NCBI GenBank assembly: GCA_026419785.1
Contig: JAODTK010002910.1
Coordinates: forward strand, 62,001 to 126,000
Source: Sclerodactyla briareus
Taxonomy: Eukaryota; Echinodermata; Holothuroidea; Dendrochirotida; Sclerodactylidae
Direction: 5' to 3'
DNA length: 64,000 nucleotides
The notes beneath the pieces were generated by a model that was not told the origin of the DNA, did no database searches, and saw nothing but the letters and a program-made list of their open reading frames with translations. The number at the start of each line of letters is the position of its first letter. Position 1 is the stretch's first letter. Shown here one piece after another: positions 60,201 through 64,000 of this stretch. The position numbers and the translations under genes were made by a program.

Positions 60201-63103
60201 GCGGGAGTGTTTCTCTCCATGAGGCACACAAAGCTCCTGCACATATCCAAAAATACAGTTTCTATTTTTTTTGCCCGTAACCCCTAAATAAGCACATTTA
60301 TTCAAGATTCGACCTTTAACACATGACACCCGACAGAGGTCAAATTCAGGTTCAGAGTGTCCACCACATGCAGGTCAACAATTATATCACAATGGTGAAC
60401 CAATCAGCCTTCGCAGATATTCAATTCTCGATTATAGCCAAAAAAAACAGTTTTTGACCCATAAATTGACCCCGAATTGACCTGTAATGAGTATGAAAGT
60501 TTCATGAGAATTGTTACTCTCCATTTGATACATCCACTCCTGGAGCATTTTGCATTCTGATGAAACACCCGGCGATTGCCAAAAAAATACTTAAAATCAG
60601 TTTTTGACCCCTGAGTGCTTTTAAGGACCGTCAATGACATGGCGGCTTTATAAAAATTGTTACAACTCCATGTTGAGCAGCCATCTAGAAGCCAATGAAC
60701 ATGTCCAAGGTTATGGCAAAAAAGTATTAAACTCATTCCATTTTGACTGATCAGGGAAACTAATATGCAAAGAGTCCCACAAATGTACCCGTTCAGTGAT
60801 CTTGAGCCGTTAAATAAAAGTTTATCAGGACTGGTAGTAGGTCCTATTAACAAAGTTTCGTCCCAAAACCCCTAAAAGTTGAGAAAAAATAAGTGCATTA
60901 TTATTTCTAACTCTGCTAACTAATATGTAAAATTATTAAACACACATAATGACCTTCAGTGATTTCAACGCAATTGACTAAATTTATCGGGATCTGTTAG
61001 AAGGTCCTACTCAACAAGTTTCGTGAGAATCCAACAAAAGTTATAAATTTGCCTAATTGCTAATGGGCCAACTATTATGCAAATTAGTCACGCAAGATGA
61101 CCTCCAGTACCTGCGGCCACATTTGGAAAATTCATCGGCACTGATCGTTGCCCTATTCACCAAGTTTCATGAAAATCCAATGAGTTTGAAAATCACTTAC
61201 CTGATGCTAATACTTGGCTCCTGGCCAAAGAAATGCAATTGACCTCGGAGACCTTGAAATTGGCGCCATGTTTTTGGCTCCAACAAACACCAAAACCACC
61301 ACGTTTCGTGTAACAGCCAAAAACTTGAAATTTTGCGGGAAAAAAACCCGCAAGATAGAGGGCAACAACGATACGTATAGCCCTATTTTCGAACTTTTAT
61401 CGAGATATTACTCATACGGACATGGTACCAAGTTTTGGGTCAAATCGGATGGATAAGATAATAAAGTTGTTAAAGAATGAGCGCTAACGCCTCGGTAATT
61501 TCCGGCGGGCGGCGGAGACGGCGCGGCACCACCAAAACCATAAATCCACGAACATTTACAGGTTGCGCGGGGATATAATTACATTGGCATGGTTGTACGC
61601 CTATAGTCACAACCAGTTAATTACAAACCGAGAACATCCAGGGCAAAAATAGGACAGAATCTGGCTTTCTAAAGATGAGTTGTTATTGATGTAGCCACAC
61701 AAAATGAGGTGATTGACAAAAGTTTTGTTCACCGACCAACAGAACTTATCAATAGCTATGTGAACTTGAGTAGACCCTGGATAGCAAAAAGAGGGATATT
61801 TATATAGAGATGGTATTGTGCTGAATAATGGTTTGTAGGAATAAGGATCTGATGAGGTTTACAACAAAAAGTCTGATATTCATAAAAGGTCGTGCATGTT
61901 TCTAAGTTCGTTTTAAAATTGACAACTGTATGCATTTGAGAATCTGTGCAATGAGGCTAGCATGCATGTGTGTGTGTGTGTGTGTGGTGTGTGTGTGGGT
62001 ATTCTTGAGCAACCACATAAAATGAGAACCCTTAATAATGAAATATTAATAACAGTTCAGACAACATGGTTATCTAGCAACTCGTGTTTGGATTTGGTTA
62101 CTATGGTTTTACCCCTGAACAACTCATGTGGGGGATGTTTACACCAAATGAAACTAGCAAGGAGGCAAAATCGCCAAATAGGACAATAGCAGAGATGGTG
62201 GCCAGTAGACTCATGACTGTCCACACTGGGAGATTGGAAATTGTTTGGAACAGAATTGAGGCTTTCTGTCAATATTCATTTCTTGTCAATGATTATACCC
62301 CATGACACGGGAAGTGTCGGGGGATATTATAGTTTTGGGAGTCGAGCCGTCACCCGTGCCGCTAGACCACCATGTGTTGCACATTTAACACGTTGTTATA
62401 ACGCTTCATCCGACTGTTCTGAAACTTGGTACCATGCCCGCCTCAATTGAAATCCGAGTTCTGAATGGGCATCACTGCATGTCTGTTGCCCCTCTTCGGC
62501 AGGTTTCACATAAAAAAAAGAGTCATCCTGTTCAAAATGGAACTTAGTGAGTGGGGGATAAGAAAAGTTTAGCCTGAAATGACATGACCTTGATTTCAAG
62601 GATTTCAAGATTTTTCAGAGGTCAAAATTGTGTTCTTTTCAACAAAATTCGATTTGTAGGATTTGAACAAAACTTGGTGGATGTTGACTGTGGTTAGTCC
62701 TAAACAATGAGAGGTAAGACTCATATAATTCCACCTGAAGGAGTTTTCAGATCAAGATTGAGGGCTACTGGACAAGATTCGTATACAAACATGTGTACAT
62801 GAAAGTACTCACTGAATATGATAACCTGAGGGGTGGGAGGGGGAGGGGGATCCGAATTTACTACACAATTATCAGTGGTAAAAATGGCGGACAGATATCA
62901 ATGATGAGTGTTTGAAAAAAGAATACCCATGTGAACAGTATAATGGGTCCCATCTCTCACTATTCATGATGTACACTAGATCTAGAGGAGAGACTGGCCT
63001 CGGTCTACGGAGTTGGAGAGGCTATCCTATACTACTATGGCTCTCAACGGTAGCAGTTGCGGATACCCAGCCTATGCTAAGAGAGGGAGAACCCTATCTA
63101 CTG
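45163..63103 (+). CDS. SPTLC1: SPTLC1 (serine palmitoyltransferase subunit 1), 5' part, four exons found
   Basis: SPTLC1 is the non-catalytic large subunit of ER-membrane serine palmitoyltransferase, which condenses serine with palmitoyl-CoA in the first step of sphingolipid synthesis. Exons found on the + strand are 45163-45270, 47066-47188, 50961-51030 and 62969-63103. Together they cover roughly residues 20-190 of about 470 (human length, from memory). Diagnostic peptides are [40 protein letters not shown] and EAILYYYG. The initiating exon was not recognised, nor the exon expected between 47188 and 50961 (family segment around INFASFNFLG). The remaining exons lie beyond 64000. Single-base frameshifts occur in most exons while splice sites are conserved, as in UTP18. 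The paralogue SPTLC2 is excluded by the EWQPEPLVP motif. Confidence 0.88.
45720..46440. repeat. Dispersed 'AATTTGCATAATT' modules in an SPTLC1 intron
   Basis: Repeated modules 'AACTTGGTGGGTATGG', 'GTCACTGGAGGTCAT', 'CTAATTTGCATAATT' occur about every 110-130 bp, for example near 46040-46125 and 46370-46410. The family is shared with 11390-11750, 30240-30440 and 60900-61200. Confidence 0.7.
46617..46658 (+). other. Candidate 42-nt in-frame microexon of SPTLC1
   Basis: Between two proven SPTLC1 exons lies a 42-nt open segment encoding VGGNTTDPDKARLQ. It is preceded by a pyrimidine-rich tract ending in CAG (46616) and followed by gtttga. Its length is a multiple of three and both neighbours join at phase 0, so inclusion would insert 14 residues between LTEE and KEELI without breaking the frame. 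The human protein has no such insert in this place, and the donor is weak. It may be coincidence. Confidence 0.3.
47066..47188 (+). CDS. SPTLC1: SPTLC1 exon ([15 protein letters not shown])
   Basis: [17 protein letters not shown] followed in a shifted frame by PPDDHPALQ is nearly identical to [24 protein letters not shown] of human SPTLC1. The acceptor ttccttcctgttcttag ends at 47065 and the donor gtaatt begins at 47189. The last third (to CCCTACAG) aligns poorly with the family. Confidence 0.92.
47195..47540. repeat. Short tandem array, ~60-bp unit, about six copies
   Basis: The unit is approximately AACTCACCTATAATTGGTG, CCTTGGCTGGTGCACAAGAT, CTCACCA. It begins within ten bases of the SPTLC1 donor at 47189. 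Copies are imperfect. No coding potential. Confidence 0.75.
48790..48940. repeat. GAGTCC hexamer-rich block 1
   Basis: Degenerate repetition of GAGTCC/GAGTCG (for example AATCCGAGTCCGAGTCCAAG). A second such block lies about 630 bp downstream at 49565-49712. The pair may mark the ends of one inserted element, but no clear terminal repeat was found. Confidence 0.6.
49565..49712. repeat. GAGTCC hexamer-rich block 2 with palindrome
   Basis: Runs of GAGTCCGAG-type hexamers ending in the near-palindrome CGGTCTCGAGACCGAGACCG and CTCGAGTCTCCAACACTG. The last bases resemble the end of hAT-type elements, but the other end is missing. Confidence 0.5.
50961..51030 (+). CDS. SPTLC1: SPTLC1 exon with the [10 protein letters not shown] motif
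   Basis: [17 protein letters not shown] matches KKYGVGTCGPRGFYGTF, the most conserved stretch of the family. The cysteine equivalent to human Cys133, which is mutated in hereditary sensory neuropathy type 1, is present. The acceptor is actctcccag, ending at 50960, and the donor is gtatgt at 51031. The exon ends with a split codon that joins to the exon at 62969. Confidence 0.93.
51290..53095 (+). repeat. Tandem repeat, ~300-bp family, second array (about 6 copies)
   Basis: GGATGGATGATGCTCATACTTGG-like landmarks recur at about 51681, 51935, 52249, 52392 (degraded), 52700 and 52968. The units are the same two-half family as 26230-27130 but use CCCCGTGATGAGTAC in place of CCCCATGATGAGTAC. The array lies in the large SPTLC1 intron after the 51030 exon. 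Confidence 0.85.
53096..57880. other. SPTLC1: SPTLC1 intron, little recognisable
   Basis: Holds a copy of the TCCGTTCGTTCG family at about 54110-54185, a weak local repeat (ACCTGCTGCTTTGAAGG near 54452 and 54934), the perfect palindrome at 55907, and C/G homopolymers near 54190, 56178 and 57115. No exon was identified. Confidence 0.5.
55907..55933. repeat. Perfect 11-bp palindrome with 5-bp loop
   Basis: AAATTTCTGCC, loop AAAAC, GGCAGAAATTT. It can form a stable hairpin. No U-tract or gene context suggests a terminator or processed RNA. Confidence 0.7.
57895..60760. repeat. Tandem repeat, ~600-bp unit, five copies
   Basis: The landmark CAGATATTCAATTCTC(C)GATTATAGCC recurs at about 58020, 58627, 59215 (degraded), 59813 and 60414, spacing 588-607 bp. 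Each unit includes two related halves about 150 bp apart, both starting CAGTTTTTGACCC(C)TAAGTGACC. It also carries an AGGTCAAATTCAGGTCAGAGG segment. It lies in the large SPTLC1 intron. Long minus-strand open frames here are repeat translations. Confidence 0.9.
60890..61210. repeat. Dispersed 'AATTAGTCA / ACCAAGTTTCATGA' modules
   Basis: Three diverged modules of about 110-120 bp with 'TTATGCAAATTAGTCA', 'TGACCT(C/T)CAGT' and '(A)CAAGTTTCGTGA(G/A)AATCCAA', related to 34270-34800. Confidence 0.6.
61965..61999. repeat. TG dinucleotide microsatellite
   Basis: Nearly pure (TG)n with one GG interruption near 61986. Confidence 0.9.
62285..62545 (+). repeat. Dispersed repeat (ACACGGGAAGTGTC edge), copy B
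   Basis: Same order of landmarks as 18095-18365: GACACGGGAAGTGTCGGGGG, TATTATAGTTTTGGGAGT, TTCTGAAACTTGGTAC, GGGCATCACTGCATGTC and GCAGGTTTCA. The two copies are diverged, so the family is old. Confidence 0.75.
62969..63103 (+). CDS. SPTLC1: SPTLC1 exon (LDLEERLA ... EAILYYYG)
   Basis: After a one-base gap the exon reads DLEERLASVYGVGEAILYYY, matching [25 protein letters not shown] of the human protein. A shifted frame then gives PAYAKRG, matching IPAYSKRGD. The donor is gtgagc at 63104. The expected acceptor AG is not seen at 62967-62968 (tattcatg), so the 5' border is inferred from the codon split after 51030. The intron between these two exons is about 11.9 kb. Confidence 0.85.
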
Positions 63104-63187
63104 GTGAGCGATCCTCTTATAGTCAGCAAAAAAATCTTGCAGTGAAGGTTCTCACCATTCTTTGATTCCCAACATCATGGGTTAGAG

Positions 63188-63749
63188 CAGGGGTTCCCAA
63201 AACGGGGGGTACGCGTACCACCAGTGGGACATTTGGACTTACGGTGGTACGCGGGGTGGTACACAGTGTGATCCATTTTTCTTTCGCATTCTTATTTTTA
63301 TTACCCTCATGCATCTTGGCACGAGAGAAAAATATGTGAACGTTATGATGTTAAATTGCACAGATGCAGATGAGGGTACTTAATTATCAAAAAATGACCA
63401 AAAGGAGGAAGATTAAAGAAGAAGTACCCTTCACATGGCCCCCTCCCTTTTCTTCGTCCACAATTGGGCGCTGCTGTGGCGAATGGTGTGGTCATCAAGA
63501 ACACCCTCTCACCGGAGCTAAGCTGGGTGGAAACTATTTTTCTGATAAAATGTTTGATCATACAAATTTCAGAACAGAAATGCCAATAAAGCGAGATGGC
63601 CTCTGAGATCCTTGTTGGGCCAAAAAAAATCTGTACGGCTCCGCGTCAACCTATGGTGGCGCTCCGCTTAGATAGGAAAATTACAGTGGTACTCAGGGGC
63701 ACCATGGAAATGGGAAATGGTACCCCGTTGGAAAAGGTTGGAAACCCTG
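63188..63749. mobile_element. hAT-like MITE (562 bp)
   Basis: The left end CAGGGGTTCCCAAAACGGGG and the right end ...GGTTGGAAACCCTG are imperfect inverted repeats of the CAGxGGTTCCCAA type used by many hAT elements. The 8-bp flanks GGTTAGAG (63180-63187) and GGTTAGGG (63750-63757) differ at one base and fit a hAT target duplication. Directly inside the left end are short inverted GGTACGCG/TACCACC motifs. There is no transposase. It lies in the SPTLC1 intron after the 63103 exon. Confidence 0.75.
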
Positions 63750-63757
63750 GGTTAGGG

Positions 63758-64000
63758 GGATCCACATTCACATATTAAACTCACCCAAGACAGGGCATCT
63801 ACACAACCCGTGGCGACGAACCCAGCTGGGCAGTAAGACTTTGAAGAAGCCCGCCCCACATCACAACTCAATTTTGCCAGACTTTTTCTTAGCTGGAGTT
63901 TTGGATCATTGTGTTGATCCTGTTTTTTATTTTATTCATTGTTGGTTATGGCTACAAACTTGAAGCCTCCATACAGCCTTTTAAATATTTGAAAAATAGG
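63758..64000. other. SPTLC1: End of window, SPTLC1 intron
   Basis: No exon or repeat recognised. The next SPTLC1 exon is expected beyond position 64000. Confidence 0.4.

Noticed and set aside
60404-60853. 149-residue minus-strand open frame
   Set aside because: Translation of the last 600-bp repeat units; the same frame is broken in the other copies and shows no protein-like motif.
62084-62305. 73-residue + strand frame (FGFGYYGFTPEQL)
   Set aside because: Lies in the SPTLC1 intron just before an exon but does not match SPTLC1, and part overlaps a dispersed repeat.

Overview
The window looks like nuclear DNA from a marine invertebrate deuterostome, most likely an echinoderm such as a sea urchin. 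The evidence is spliced genes with GT/AG introns, abundant dispersed and tandem repeats, CR1/L2-type LINE ends, a Ty3/gypsy LTR retrotransposon, a hAT-like MITE and a foldback element that resembles (from memory) the sea-urchin TU elements. The taxon is inferred. Almost every conserved exon carries a one-base, usually missing-base, frameshift, while splice sites and protein motifs are intact. That pattern fits a poorly polished long-read assembly better than gene decay.

Two conserved genes lie head to tail on the + strand. Positions 1757-27530 hold the C-terminal part of UTP18, a U3 snoRNP / small-subunit processome WD40 protein, in eight recognisable exons ending at a stop codon at 27528-27530; its N-terminal exons lie upstream of the window. 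Positions 45163-63103 and beyond hold the 5' part of SPTLC1, the non-catalytic subunit of serine palmitoyltransferase, in four recognised exons, running off the right edge. Its first exon and the exon between 47188 and 50961 were not found. One gene serves ribosome biogenesis and the other sphingolipid synthesis; nothing suggests they work together.

Layout: 1-1371, LINE fragment and a 1.1-kb inverted-repeat element; 1757-6516, first two UTP18 exons, separated by a 1.63-kb tandem duplication and a SINE/LINE tail that forms the splice acceptor; 8.9-9.7 kb, GC-rich inverted-repeat element; 14.37-17.92 kb, foldback element; 19.98-23.48 kb, a ~95-bp minisatellite array in a UTP18 intron; 26.2-27.1 kb, ~300-bp tandem repeats; 27.5-35.1 kb, intergenic with repeat copies; 35.11-44.62 kb, a decayed LTR retrotransposon; 45-64 kb, SPTLC1 exons with several tandem repeat families and a hAT-like MITE in the introns.

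The observations most worth checking are the LINE-tail splice acceptor, the foldback element with a perfect 8-bp target duplication, the hairpin-rich intronic array starting about ten bases after a splice donor, AGGTCA direct repeats carried by two unrelated tandem repeat families, a candidate 42-nt in-frame microexon in SPTLC1, and a local duplication of a UTP18 exon end with its splice donor. I did not find a self-contained novel multi-gene system.
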